The notes: generated from the sequence alone by a model not told the origin. DNA of 64,000 bases from Chryseobacterium tructae (GCF_030409875.1 NZ_JAUFQR010000001.1:2976001-3040000), one strand, 5' to 3'. Shown: positions 53,894 to 63,616, counted from the first letter of the stretch. A program made the numbers and translations.

Positions 53894-55408
53894 ATGAAAC
53901 ATTTTCAATCCATACTTATCCTGCCCGTCCTTTTTCTGGGTTCTGAAGCCTATGCTCAGGACAACGACTCTATCATGAAGAAAATTCGTGAAGAGTACAG
54001 CTATGAAAGGATACTCAAAAACAGGGTCAATACCAATCCTGCCAACATGCTAGATTCAAGGAAGTATCGCATTACAGTTTTTAATATATTCACTCAAAAC
54101 AATGATACTCCCAATGAACTACAACAAAAAGGAAAGGGAAAAGATCTTTGGGGTGCAGAAACCCGCACTCACCAAATATTGGATCCAAAAACTGTAGTTT
54201 GGGGTAATGCTTCTTATTCGCAGGGAAAACGCAAGCAGGTAGTATGGAACGAAAATGCTGATTATGATATCATCTATCCTTATGTAGCAGCAGACAGTGT
54301 TGGCGGTGATATGAAATTTGAAAACTATGCATTTTCAGGCGGGTATTCAAAACAGATCAATACATTCACAGTAGGAATTACAGGAAGTTACAAAGCCAGT
54401 CTAAGCTATCGTGATATTGATCCAAGGCCTAAGAACACTTCTGCTCAATTCTCACTGGCTCTGGGAGCCAATAAACTGATGTTTAATCAGTTCAAAATTG
54501 GGGCTTACCTGGAAGCTGAAAAGTATACCCAAAAGCATTATTTGAGCTTTGTAAGCAATCAGGGATTTCCGATGATCTATAATATGAACGGTTTAGGAAA
54601 CTACAATGCTCTTCTTTCCGGAAAACTTCGACAAGCCTATTATGAAGGCTGGTCTTACGGAGGTGGTTTACAGATCTATGAAGCGGAAAACAGGTCTTGG
54701 TTTCTTACTGCAGGAATGAAAAAGTTTAATCTTGATAAACTTCTGACGGAATATGCAGATCTTACGGCTTCCAAGATAGAGGAACAACAGTTTAATTTTT
54801 CATTGGGAAAGTTTTTTGAAACCGGTACAATCTCTTGGGGAATTTCAGCGATAGGAAACCACACCAACAGAAAGGGTACAGAGAACCTTTTTCTTAATGA
54901 TAATTCAAGGAATTACATACAGATTGGTTCTGCAGAACAATACAGCCATCAGATCACTGATATTGTTTTTAAAGGCTTTTTAGAGGTGGAACATAAAAGT
55001 GCAAAATCATCATTTCTCCCTTACTTTGGATTGATTCAGGAAAAGGAAAAATATAATAATCCGCTTTCATTTATTAATTTAAATAAGCTTGTTTATGGTG
55101 CGGACTATCAATGGTTAAATACATTTAGTGATAAGCTTGCTCTTTCTGTTTCTACAGGAGTTTCTATAACTGATATTTATAAAAAAGAGGCAACGTTCAA
55201 TAGTTCCGGAAAACCTGCTATTCAAAAGATGTTGCAGGAAAATTATCAATTTCAGTCTTCAGATTATTGGCAGGCAAAACTTGATATCCATTTTCATTTC
55301 AATGTTCCTGTCATTAAGAATGCTTATGTAGGAGGTAAAATGATGTACACTCATTTCAAAAACGATAACAATATGCTTTTCACAGCAACGATAGGAGCCA
55401 TTTTTTAA
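53894..55408 (+). CDS. DUF6850-like outer membrane beta-barrel protein
   Basis: The 504-residue protein has a signal peptide (ends SEAYAQ) and then alternating aromatic/polar beta-strands throughout (for example WGNASYSQGKRKQVVW, NYAFSGGYSKQINTFTVGITG), ending in TATIGAIF with a C-terminal Phe as in outer membrane barrels. It lacks plug and TonB box, so it is a second barrel in the operon and not a receptor. Family assignment to DUF6850 rests on context with DUF4876 and on overall look. Function is unknown. Confidence 0.72.
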   Translation: MKHFQSILILPVLFLGSEAYAQDNDSIMKKIREEYSYERILKNRVNTNPANMLDSRKYRITVFNIFTQNNDTPNELQQKGKGKDLWGAETRTHQILDPKTVVWGNASYSQGKRKQVVWNENADYDIIYPYVAADSVGGDMKFENYAFSGGYSKQINTFTVGITGSYKASLSYRDIDPRPKNTSAQFSLALGANKLMFNQFKIGAYLEAEKYTQKHYLSFVSNQGFPMIYNMNGLGNYNALLSGKLRQAYYEGWSYGGGLQIYEAENRSWFLTAGMKKFNLDKLLTEYADLTASKIEEQQFNFSLGKFFETGTISWGISAIGNHTNRKGTENLFLNDNSRNYIQIGSAEQYSHQITDIVFKGFLEVEHKSAKSSFLPYFGLIQEKEKYNNPLSFINLNKLVYGADYQWLNTFSDKLALSVSTGVSITDIYKKEATFNSSGKPAIQKMLQENYQFQSSDYWQAKLDIHFHFNVPVIKNAYVGGKMMYTHFKNDNNMLFTATIGAIF

Positions 55409-55418
55409 GCAAAAAAAC

Positions 55419-56555
55419 ATGAAATTTTCAGATATTAAATTGATATTGCTGATAGGCATCATTGCTCTATTCTGCATGCAGCATACTTTACGGACGTATA
55501 CCACAGATTATGGAGAAGTGGTCGCTCAATATAAAAAACCCAAACAATACTGGCCAAGACCTTCGGTAGATGCCGATGTAGATTGGAAAGAATTTGAAGC
55601 CATAGAATGGGATTCCAATTATTATGAAACCCAGGAACTTCCTGAAGTAATGCTTGGAAAAAAGCTCTTCTTTGATCCTAAACTTTCTTCATCAAGCCAG
55701 GTTTCCTGCAGCAGTTGTCATAATCCTGAATTGGGTTGGGGCGATGGACAGGAAATTGCCTTAGGTAATGACCATTTAATGGGGAAAAGAAATACTCAAT
55801 CTCTTTATAATATTGCCGACAGAACGTCCTACTTCTGGGACGGACGAGCGAAAACTCTTGAAGAACAATTAGTAGGCCCTATTTCCGCTCACAACGAAAT
55901 GAATATGAAACCGGAAAAACTGGCCGGGAAGCTTTCAAAATATAAAGAATACAAGCAACTTTTTAAAGATGTATATCAGGCAGAGAAAATCACATTCAAT
56001 CAGATTGCCCGTGCCTTAGCTACATTTCAGCGTACCATCCAAAGCCAACCCAGTAAACTGGATAAATTCATCAAAGGAGATTATAAAGCGATGAACGATC
56101 AGGAAATCTACGGTATGCACCTGTTTCGAACCAAAGCAAGATGTATGAATTGTCATTATGGTAAAAATCTGACAGATGAGTCATTTCATAATATTGGACT
56201 TACCTATTACAAACGTGAATATGAAGATCTTGGACTTTATCATATCACCCATAATTCAAATGATGTAGGCAAGTTCAAAACGCCATCATTAAGAGATCTG
56301 AACTACACTGCTCCATGGATGCACAATGGTTTAATGGATGATCTGCATGGTGTCGTTAATCTATACAATAGCGGAATGCAAATGATTAACCCAAGCCCTG
56401 AAGAAAAGAAAGCAGATCCTAATTTTCCTATAACCGATCAAAGGATGAAGCCACTACGTCTTAATAATCAGGAAATAGATGCAATCGTGGCTTTTTTAAA
56501 AAGTATGTCAGGCAGTTATTACAAAATGCCGCGCCCAGAAATTCCAAGGCAGTAA
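55419..56555 (+). CDS. Di-haem cytochrome c peroxidase (MauG/CCP family), last gene of the operon
   Basis: The 378-residue protein has an N-terminal hydrophobic signal or anchor (LILLIGIIALFCM) and two haem c sites, CSSCH at 97-101 and CMNCH at 242-246. Other family motifs are LGKKLFFDPKLS, SLYNIADRTSYFWDGRAKTLEEQ and FKTPSLRDLNYTAPWMHNG, including the conserved Trp region between haems. Such enzymes reduce H2O2 or oxidise protein residues in the periplasm. Placed ten bases after the DUF6850 gene, it probably processes the imported ligand or protects uptake from peroxide. It lacks the imelysin-like domain of the paralogue at 23579-25408. Confidence 0.9.
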   Translation: MKFSDIKLILLIGIIALFCMQHTLRTYTTDYGEVVAQYKKPKQYWPRPSVDADVDWKEFEAIEWDSNYYETQELPEVMLGKKLFFDPKLSSSSQVSCSSCHNPELGWGDGQEIALGNDHLMGKRNTQSLYNIADRTSYFWDGRAKTLEEQLVGPISAHNEMNMKPEKLAGKLSKYKEYKQLFKDVYQAEKITFNQIARALATFQRTIQSQPSKLDKFIKGDYKAMNDQEIYGMHLFRTKARCMNCHYGKNLTDESFHNIGLTYYKREYEDLGLYHITHNSNDVGKFKTPSLRDLNYTAPWMHNGLMDDLHGVVNLYNSGMQMINPSPEEKKADPNFPITDQRMKPLRLNNQEIDAIVAFLKSMSGSYYKMPRPEIPRQ

Positions 56556-56563
56556 ATATTGGG

Positions 56564-56713
56564 CTGGAAGCTGGAAGAGGGAGGTTGGAAGTTACTATAG
56601 TTCCGATAAGTTCTGGATGTCATTTTAATTTATTGATAACTCAAACCTGATGTTTAAAAATTGAAATATTATTGTAGTCTTAATCTCACGGACTTCCCTC
56701 TTCCAGCTTCCAG
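56564..56713. repeat. Perfect 19-bp inverted repeat of the purine-rich GGAAGCTGGAAGAGGG family
   Basis: CTGGAAGCTGGAAGAGGGA at 56564-56582 recurs as its exact reverse complement at 56695-56713, with 112 bases between. The unit matches the family at 12694-13071. It sits between convergent genes and may act as a terminator-like structure or be a mobile-element remnant. Confidence 0.75.
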
Positions 56714-56727
56714 TCTTCCTTTCTTTC

Positions 56728-59091
56728 TTAAAACTTAAATCCAATACTGAAATAGATCCTTGAGAAATCGAGTTGGTTATTTCTGGAAACATTAAGGTTG
56801 ATCGGGCCAATAAGCGATTCATATCCAAGATTCAACCCATATCCAAACATTTCAAAACTGTCGTTAAAAGGAGAAAGCTCTTCACTCACTTTTCCATAAC
56901 TGAATGAAGGGGTCAAGTACAATCTTTTCATAATTCTATACTGAAGAGATATTCCTGCCTTAGCTACAGAATTCATGGGAAGTTCTTTCTGACGAAGACC
57001 ATTAAACTCAGGATTCATAAGGTCATAATTGTATTCACTTCCTCCTAAATTATATTTTTGGTTCAGGAAAAAGTAAGGCACCGTATCGTCTCTGTATGAA
57101 CCAAAACTAGTTCCCAGGAAAAGATTAACTTTCGCCGCCAGTCTTCTTGTAATTGGATAAGCATAGTTTTCGTTCAGCGTAAATGAGACCAGATTCTTGG
57201 GTAAAAAATACCCTGGAGTACCAGGATTTAAAATCGGATATAACTGAGGCTGTACTGCTTGAAGATCATACAACTTATATTCATCTCCAAAATACATTCT
57301 TGCACTTATCTGAAGATGGTTCCCTCGGGTAGAGAAGTATCTTTTATTCAGATTGTTCTGTTCAAACTTTAGAAAGGCATTAAAATTACTGTGATTATAA
57401 AGCTTTTTACTATAGTTATCTGATTTTGCCTGATCTACTTTATCCAACAAACTGTACATTCTTTCAGTACTAAATTCTGTTCCAATCGAAATAAAGGCAT
57501 TAGGTGTCACATTATAATTCAATGCCACTTTTCCGGTAATATTTCGATACATATGATTAGGAAACTTTGTGGTGTAGTCATCATCATACCCAAGAATCCT
57601 GAATAGTAAGTCATTACTTTTAAGATGTACCATTTTAGCCTCAAGGTCAATCCACCAGTGATCACCACTTCCCAGGAAACGTTGATAAGCCAACCTTGCT
57701 TTAAAACGTTCCGATATATCAATCGTTGCCAGGAATCTTGATCTGTTAGCCAGGATATTTCTATACGTATAGTTCACAATAATTCCTACCGATTGCTCTG
57801 TATCATAGTGAAGAGCCAATTTAAAGGCTCCTTTTTTGGCTTTTTTCACGAAAATATTCATCACAAGTCCATCACCCTCATTGGTATAAGTGTAATACAC
57901 CTTCTCATATTGACGCATTCCAAATACTCGGTCTATTGCTTCATTAACGGTTTTTACATCATAATATCGCCCTTCCGTAAGCCCCATCTCCTTTTTGATA
58001 ACCATAATTTCTACATCATCTGTAAGCGGACTTCCATTCTCTTCACTGAATGTAAATTTCGTAGTGGGTAACTTTACTTCTTCAATCATTTGATGCTCAT
58101 ATTTAATCCCTAGCTTCTTCTGAGCTTCTGCCAAGGCCACAAATTCAGGGAGATGCTTTCTGGCCTCAATTTCCCCTATTTTAATGATCTTTCTGAACTT
58201 GGCAAAATCTTTTGTTGTAATATCTCCCAAAGGGTCTACAAAGTCTACAAGAACGTTGGAGAGAGCCTTCTGGTGCTTAAAATCTTCCACAGAACGAATG
58301 GCATGCGTCTGGTAGATCATTTTCATGGGATTTTCGATCTCTTTTTTAGTAAAAAGCCTGAATCCGGTATATCCTCCAATCACAAAGTCTGCTCCCATCT
58401 GCCGGACTTCATTAGCCGGATAATTTCGATCCAAGCCACCATCTACTAATAACTTACCATCGATATAAACCGGAGCAAAAGCGGCAGGAATTGCTAAAGT
58501 AGAACGAATAGCTAACGGTAATGATCCTTTTTTCTGCATAATCAGTCCCCCGTTTTCAATGTCTGAAGAAGTAAGCTCAACGGGAATTCTTAATTTACTG
58601 AAATCATTGATATGCTTTGCGTTAAAAGTCAGGGTATTTAACACTTCTCCCATATATTGCCCCTCAATATAGGAACTAGGAAGCGTAGGAATTCCTTTTA
58701 CTACCGGAAACTCCAGAATATACTTATCATACTCATCTTTTTCACTGATATTAACTTTGCTATAAGGAACTTTGTTGCTTAGAATTCTATTCCAATCTAC
58801 TTTATAGATCGTTTTCTTCAGTTCGTCAGCATTATACCCCATAGCATACAAGCCTCCCAAAATACCTCCCATACTGGTTCCTGTAATATAATCCACTTTA
58901 ATACCAAGAGAGTCTATCATTTTCAAAATACCAATATGGGCAAATCCTTTTGCTCCACCACCACTCAATGCTAAACCGAATTTCGTATCCTTGGTTACAT
59001 TTTGTAATCTGGCATTCAGTGAATCGTTAATTTGCTGAGATTTAAGAAAGAGAGAAAAAATGACAGTTCCCAAAATCAGGAGTTTTTTCAT
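56728..59091 (-). CDS. Patatin-like phospholipase fused to an outer membrane beta-barrel
   Basis: The 787-residue protein has a signal peptide, a patatin domain with oxyanion loop GGGAKG (44-49), nucleophile Ser73 in GTSMGG and Asp217 in VDGGLDRNYP, then a POTRA-like region (about 320-420) and a C-terminal barrel related to BamA/Omp85 (RNILANRSRFLATIDISERF, ending RIYFSIGFKF). This is the PlpD-like architecture, in which the lipase is displayed or released through its own barrel. It probably hydrolyses phospholipid acyl esters outside the membrane. It is a single gene. Confidence 0.88.
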   Translation of the reverse strand: MKKLLILGTVIFSLFLKSQQINDSLNARLQNVTKDTKFGLALSGGGAKGFAHIGILKMIDSLGIKVDYITGTSMGGILGGLYAMGYNADELKKTIYKVDWNRILSNKVPYSKVNISEKDEYDKYILEFPVVKGIPTLPSSYIEGQYMGEVLNTLTFNAKHINDFSKLRIPVELTSSDIENGGLIMQKKGSLPLAIRSTLAIPAAFAPVYIDGKLLVDGGLDRNYPANEVRQMGADFVIGGYTGFRLFTKKEIENPMKMIYQTHAIRSVEDFKHQKALSNVLVDFVDPLGDITTKDFAKFRKIIKIGEIEARKHLPEFVALAEAQKKLGIKYEHQMIEEVKLPTTKFTFSEENGSPLTDDVEIMVIKKEMGLTEGRYYDVKTVNEAIDRVFGMRQYEKVYYTYTNEGDGLVMNIFVKKAKKGAFKLALHYDTEQSVGIIVNYTYRNILANRSRFLATIDISERFKARLAYQRFLGSGDHWWIDLEAKMVHLKSNDLLFRILGYDDDYTTKFPNHMYRNITGKVALNYNVTPNAFISIGTEFSTERMYSLLDKVDQAKSDNYSKKLYNHSNFNAFLKFEQNNLNKRYFSTRGNHLQISARMYFGDEYKLYDLQAVQPQLYPILNPGTPGYFLPKNLVSFTLNENYAYPITRRLAAKVNLFLGTSFGSYRDDTVPYFFLNQKYNLGGSEYNYDLMNPEFNGLRQKELPMNSVAKAGISLQYRIMKRLYLTPSFSYGKVSEELSPFNDSFEMFGYGLNLGYESLIGPINLNVSRNNQLDFSRIYFSIGFKF

Positions 59092-59293
59092 GAGACAGCC
59101 TGTTTTATGTGTATAAAAATTTTACAGTAAATATACAATTATACCATAAAAACCGGTAAAAAATATCGCTTATTTCCTTATAAGAAAAGAATTTTAAAAA
59201 TATTTATCATGAAAGGTGCTTTTAATTAATAAATTAACAATATTAGCATAAAAACATGAATAGAACTATCATCAGACCGATGATATTATCAAT

Positions 59294-61981
59294 CTAATAA
59301 GACTTTATACTTTCCACAAAATTGATATCAGGATTCAGAATTTCAAGAATAAGGCTTTTTACAGATCTCATAGCATCGTCAATATCTCCTTTGTCGAATA
59401 CCAGAGAAACCATTCCTTTTTTGGCTTCAGCAAAACTCCAGATTCCGGTTTCAATGGGATACCCCCAAAATTCGGGAAGATGTTGTACTACATAATGATA
59501 AATACAAAGCTGCAACGCCTGTTTTCTGTCGCTGTTATGAAAGTACTCCTCTACATTATCCTCGTCAATTTTTACATGGAGATTTTTAATTTTGGCCGTT
59601 TTATAGTCAATAATCCTTAAAGTTCCGTTCAACTTATCAATTCTGTCAATAAATCCTAAGAAGGAAATTTTATCATTTCCATCAAGATAAAATTCTACAT
59701 TTTCGAACTTCCTTTCTATATCAATAATCTCCAGTTTATTTCCTTCTCTGATCAGATCAAGATCATGGTTCAGAATATTTTCAATGACCTTTTTCGCGAT
59801 AGCTTTGTGGATGTAGTTCATCCCTTTTTCATAAAATTCCGGCTGGTGTTTAAGCTTTTCAATCGCGATATTAATATACTTATCTATTGCTTTAACTGAC
59901 TTCTCTAAATCACTTTCTTTTAAAACCTTACCCTTCAATCCTTCATAAATCTCTTGAAGTGAATAATGGACTAAGTTTCCATAGTTCTTCACCGATAATT
60001 CTTCTTCAATTTCATCCGACTCGGAAGTGTTCAAAATCTTGGATAAATAAAAATCAATAGGATTATAAAGATAGCTTGTAAGATGGGAAGCTGATACCTT
60101 TTTCTTCCATTTTTGAAGTTGCTCCTTTACAATCTCCGTCTTGGAAATCTCTATGGGTTTTGAGATAATAGGCTCCGAAGAATTCTCAATTATCAAGTGT
60201 TCAATATCATGAGAGCTTTCCATTTCGATCTGAGTAATGAAACGGCTTTTTTCTCCCGTATTCACACCGGAGCTCAACGCATTATATAACAAATGAACAT
60301 TCTTGGCATCCTGAATCAACCTATAGAAGTGATAAGCATAAATACTATCATTTTCCAAAAACGTATGAAGATCAAAAAATCTTCTGATATCAAAAGGAAT
60401 ATAAGTATTCTGTGAATTTCCTAACGGAAGTTTTCCCTCATTAACTGAAAGCAGGATCACGTTTTCAAAATTCAGAAGACGTGTTTCCAACAGTCCCATG
60501 ATCTGCAATCCACGCAAAGGTTCCCCTTGGAAATCTATACTCTCAGAATTGATATGCTGATTGATCAGAATCTCCAATGTTTCCATTTTGATCTCAATAT
60601 TATACGGAGTCAACTGGTTCTTGATCACCCTAAATGCATTCTCGAAGTGAGAAACGTTTTCATATTGAATATCATCTATTTCCAACCATTTTACCTGATG
60701 GCAAAACGAAATAAGAATGTCCAGATAAGCATGGGTGCTGACCGCTTTTTGCAGAAGTCCAAAATATGACAATTCTCCTAAAAGCTCACTCAAAAGCTTC
60801 TTTGAGATATAAACAATATTTCGCTCCTCTATCTTTGTTTTAAAATCATTGATGACCAATTCATCTTTAGCTGATTTCGGAAGCTCTTCAAGAATGGGGA
60901 AAACATCTCTGTAATAATACGAACTCTTGTTCTTTTCAAGCTGTTTCTGCAAATAGAACAGTCGTTTTACCGCATTGGAAAAAGACAGGTTCTTTAAGGG
61001 AAACCCCATCGTAATATTCAGATTATCTACTCCATGCATCACATCCAGACTCGCAGGCAGAAGATTTTCATCCAGCAAAACAACGGCCGTATTGGAATAG
61101 GTTTTATTATCAATTTCCTTAAAAATTTCCGGTAATACCTTTGTTTGGGTTACATTTCCTGAAACCTCATATACTTTGATCTTTTTAGGCTGGTTAAAAT
61201 CATCTTCTATCCATTGAAATGTTCTGTTATCATCAAATTCCTTCCAAGTTTTGTGATTTCTGAGGAATTTTCCGGCTTCCTGTCTTTCGTCATTAAAGTA
61301 ATAACGGTCTGCCTGAAAGAAACATTGAGCCTTATTCCACTGCAGAAGACTTCTTACTAGTTTTTCTTCAACCGGCGTAAAGGCATTAAATCCGCAGAAA
61401 ACAAAATGTTCCGAGGTATTCTTCGCGAAATCCAAGATACTCGCTTTAGCAGCCTCATGAATCATTCCTGAGGTCGCCCAATTCTTTTCCTTCAGTCTGC
61501 TTTTTAACTCGGGAAGAAAAACATTCATATTTTGCCAGAAATTAAGAAACTTTTTTCTGGGAACATCGTCATCTTCACCAAGATTCTGAGCCCATTCCTT
61601 GATTCTTTCCTCATCAAACATATACTGTAAAACCGCCTGATCACTGTCTGAAAACTTCAGAATATCATCCCAGTCCTTCTGCAACGTTGGAAACCACTTC
61701 AAAAAATCCGAAAAATTATCTCTTGGAATCAAATTCAGACTTCTGTAGACATCAAACGAAAAAAGCCAGAGAGGAATTCCCTGGATCACCTGCTTATCAG
61801 CAATGTTGTTAATAAGTTCTTCAATGGTGAAAAAATTAGGAAGAAACCCCGAATAATTGTTCTCTTCCAAAATTTCTCTGATAAAGACAATCGGACGTTT
61901 TCCCGGTAGAATAATATTAAACGCAGAAAGATCCGGGTTTTGCGCTAACAGTTCGTGAATGATCTTATTGAGGAATTTCAA
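59294..61981 (-). CDS. PD-(D/E)XK nuclease family protein, AddB-like, TTG start
   Basis: The 895-residue protein has an inactive-helicase-like N-terminal region (NIILPGKRPIVFIREIL without a Walker A lysine motif) and a C-terminal PD-(D/E)XK nuclease domain: GNLVHYSLQEIYEGL, FLGFIDRIDKLNGTLRIIDYKTAK with the catalytic Asp and D-Y-K-T-A-K. This resembles AddB/RexB-like subunits of double-strand-break resection enzymes. The start is TTG 61981, overlapping the stop of the DUF922 gene as TTGA; no ATG lies close by. The 4Fe-4S cysteines of AddB are not apparent. No AddA helicase gene is seen here. Confidence 0.82.
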   Translation of the reverse strand: MKFLNKIIHELLAQNPDLSAFNIILPGKRPIVFIREILEENNYSGFLPNFFTIEELINNIADKQVIQGIPLWLFSFDVYRSLNLIPRDNFSDFLKWFPTLQKDWDDILKFSDSDQAVLQYMFDEERIKEWAQNLGEDDDVPRKKFLNFWQNMNVFLPELKSRLKEKNWATSGMIHEAAKASILDFAKNTSEHFVFCGFNAFTPVEEKLVRSLLQWNKAQCFFQADRYYFNDERQEAGKFLRNHKTWKEFDDNRTFQWIEDDFNQPKKIKVYEVSGNVTQTKVLPEIFKEIDNKTYSNTAVVLLDENLLPASLDVMHGVDNLNITMGFPLKNLSFSNAVKRLFYLQKQLEKNKSSYYYRDVFPILEELPKSAKDELVINDFKTKIEERNIVYISKKLLSELLGELSYFGLLQKAVSTHAYLDILISFCHQVKWLEIDDIQYENVSHFENAFRVIKNQLTPYNIEIKMETLEILINQHINSESIDFQGEPLRGLQIMGLLETRLLNFENVILLSVNEGKLPLGNSQNTYIPFDIRRFFDLHTFLENDSIYAYHFYRLIQDAKNVHLLYNALSSGVNTGEKSRFITQIEMESSHDIEHLIIENSSEPIISKPIEISKTEIVKEQLQKWKKKVSASHLTSYLYNPIDFYLSKILNTSESDEIEEELSVKNYGNLVHYSLQEIYEGLKGKVLKESDLEKSVKAIDKYINIAIEKLKHQPEFYEKGMNYIHKAIAKKVIENILNHDLDLIREGNKLEIIDIERKFENVEFYLDGNDKISFLGFIDRIDKLNGTLRIIDYKTAKIKNLHVKIDEDNVEEYFHNSDRKQALQLCIYHYVVQHLPEFWGYPIETGIWSFAEAKKGMVSLVFDKGDIDDAMRSVKSLILEILNPDINFVESIKSY

Positions 61982-62514
61982 GGGGTTTGATAACTTTTAA
62001 GGTTTTCTAATTCACCGGAAATAGCAGCATTATATTCGGCCTGTTTTTCTTTATTCATCCCATGACGGGTATCTCTGTCATAAGCTGCCTGAAAATTTTT
62101 ATATTCGCCGGATATTGTATTATAAATAGATTTAAATAACCTATTGTAATCACCGGAATTTCTGATATTTTCAGCAACAGACTTTCTGAATTTTCTCACA
62201 AAAACCTCTGCAATATCAAAATGCTTCTGCTCATGGAGCAAAATATAATCATTGATTTTATTGACATCTTTCCAAGATTTATCTTCGTTGAAGATTGTCT
62301 TTATTTCGATTTTTACAGGCGATTTCGGATTGCTGGATTTCACTACAGAATATTCCCAACCACAATTGGTATAGGCGGCAACATCCGGATTATTTTTTCT
62401 GTTGACAGGGCTTTTAAAATGATCCCATTTTAATTTTTGCCCCTCCTGCCAGATAATTTTTTGTCCAAACACAATATTAGCAGCTAACAGACAAATTACA
62501 AAGGTCAATTTCAT
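61978..62514 (-). CDS. DUF922-like secreted putative metalloprotease
   Basis: The 178-residue protein has a signal peptide (MKLTFVICLLAANIVFGQ) and the DUF922-type motif LLHEQKHFDIAEVFVRKFRK, an H-E-x-x-H zinc site, preceded by YTNCGWEYSV. Such proteins are predicted secreted zinc proteases. The stop overlaps the TTG start of the nuclease gene, and its own start overlaps the upstream lipoprotein stop as TAATG, so three genes are translationally linked although their roles seem unrelated. Confidence 0.75.
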   Translation of the reverse strand: MKLTFVICLLAANIVFGQKIIWQEGQKLKWDHFKSPVNRKNNPDVAAYTNCGWEYSVVKSSNPKSPVKIEIKTIFNEDKSWKDVNKINDYILLHEQKHFDIAEVFVRKFRKSVAENIRNSGDYNRLFKSIYNTISGEYKNFQAAYDRDTRHGMNKEKQAEYNAAISGELENLKSYQTP

Positions 62515-62918
62515 TATTTCACTACAATCGTTTTTGTAATCCAGTTATTTCCTCCGTTCCAGAATGTAAAAGTATATTTTCCTTTTTTCTGTGGATTGAA
62601 ATTAATCTGATTCACTGCTGAATAGCTATTTTGAGTACAAGGTCCATTGGTAATGTATTTATAAGCTGTTACTGATCGTTCAAAATCACCTTTATAAATA
62701 TAATCATACCCATAAAATCCCTGGCATTGAGATGAATAAGTGGAATACGTTTTTATATGCTGTATTGCTAAAACATTCATAGTGTCCTTAGTAATGATTA
62801 CGCTGTCTATCTTCACCTTGCCAATAGATTCAATAGTTTGATAATCATCGTCATTACAGGAAACCAATGCTAAACCAAACAATAATGCGGAAAATCCAAT
62901 ATTTAGAAACTTTTTCAT
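62514..62918 (-). CDS. Small lipoprotein of unknown function
   Basis: From ATG 62918 the 134-residue protein has a lipoprotein signal with lipobox ALVSC followed by NDDDYQT. The mature part is beta-rich and contains YSSQCQGFYGYDYIYKGD and KYTFTFWNGGNNWITKTIVVK; two further cysteines may form a disulfide. I do not recognise a family. A 20-residue upstream extension to 62978 is rejected because it would bury the lipoprotein signal. Confidence 0.7.
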   Translation of the reverse strand: MKKFLNIGFSALLFGLALVSCNDDDYQTIESIGKVKIDSVIITKDTMNVLAIQHIKTYSTYSSQCQGFYGYDYIYKGDFERSVTAYKYITNGPCTQNSYSAVNQINFNPQKKGKYTFTFWNGGNNWITKTIVVK

Positions 62919-62980
62919 AATCTTTAATTTTCTGATTATTAATACATATTTAGCAAAAATTATTCCTCCATCAAACAAAA

Positions 62981-63616
62981 TTACGAATTAAAATTGCCTT
63001 TTGATACATAAACTACTTTTTTAGTGTCAAAAAACTCTCCATCAAAATAATGTTTCAGATTAAAAATTTCACATTTAAGCCCGGCAAGTTCTTCTGCAAG
63101 ATCTCCTCCTTTTAAATATAAAATTCCATTATGTTTAGGGTTAAACTGTTCTTTTTCAAATTTCCCTTTCAGCCATCGCAAGAATTCCGGCATTTGGGTT
63201 ACGGCTCTACTGACCACAAAGTGGAATTTCTCTTTTAGCTTTTCTGCTCTTCCGTGAATGGCTGTAATATTGGTTAGCCCAACTCCTTCCGCCACGGCAT
63301 TTACAACACTAATCTTCTTTCCAATTGAATCAATCAGGGTAAATTGCGTCTCAGGAAATAGAATCGCCAAAGGAATCCCGGGAAAACCTCCTCCGGTTCC
63401 GATATCCAGAACTTTTGTTCCGGGAGCAAATTCCATTACTTTGGCAATCCCTAATGAGTGCAGAATATGTTTTTCATACAACGATTCCATATCTTTTCTG
63501 GAAATCACGTTGATCTTTTCATTCCATTCATTGTACAGGGTTTCCAGTTTTGCAAACTGTTCTAGCTGTGTCTCGGTAAGATCCGGAAAATATTTTAATA
63601 GTAACGATGTAGACAT
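62981..63616 (-). CDS. rsmG: 16S rRNA (guanine527-N7)-methyltransferase
   Basis: The 211-residue protein starts MSTSLLLKYFPDL at ATG 63616. It has the RsmG signature: INVISRKDMESLYEKHILHSL, then VLDIGTGGGFPGIPLAI (SAM motif) and VVSRAVTQMPEFL. It methylates N7 of G527 in 16S rRNA, and its loss can give low-level streptomycin resistance. A near-perfect TTTG-N19-TATTTTTG promoter ends 18 bases upstream of the chosen start and supports it over the longer frame to 63664. Confidence 0.95.
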   Translation of the reverse strand: MSTSLLLKYFPDLTETQLEQFAKLETLYNEWNEKINVISRKDMESLYEKHILHSLGIAKVMEFAPGTKVLDIGTGGGFPGIPLAILFPETQFTLIDSIGKKISVVNAVAEGVGLTNITAIHGRAEKLKEKFHFVVSRAVTQMPEFLRWLKGKFEKEQFNPKHNGILYLKGGDLAEELAGLKCEIFNLKHYFDGEFFDTKKVVYVSKGNFNS

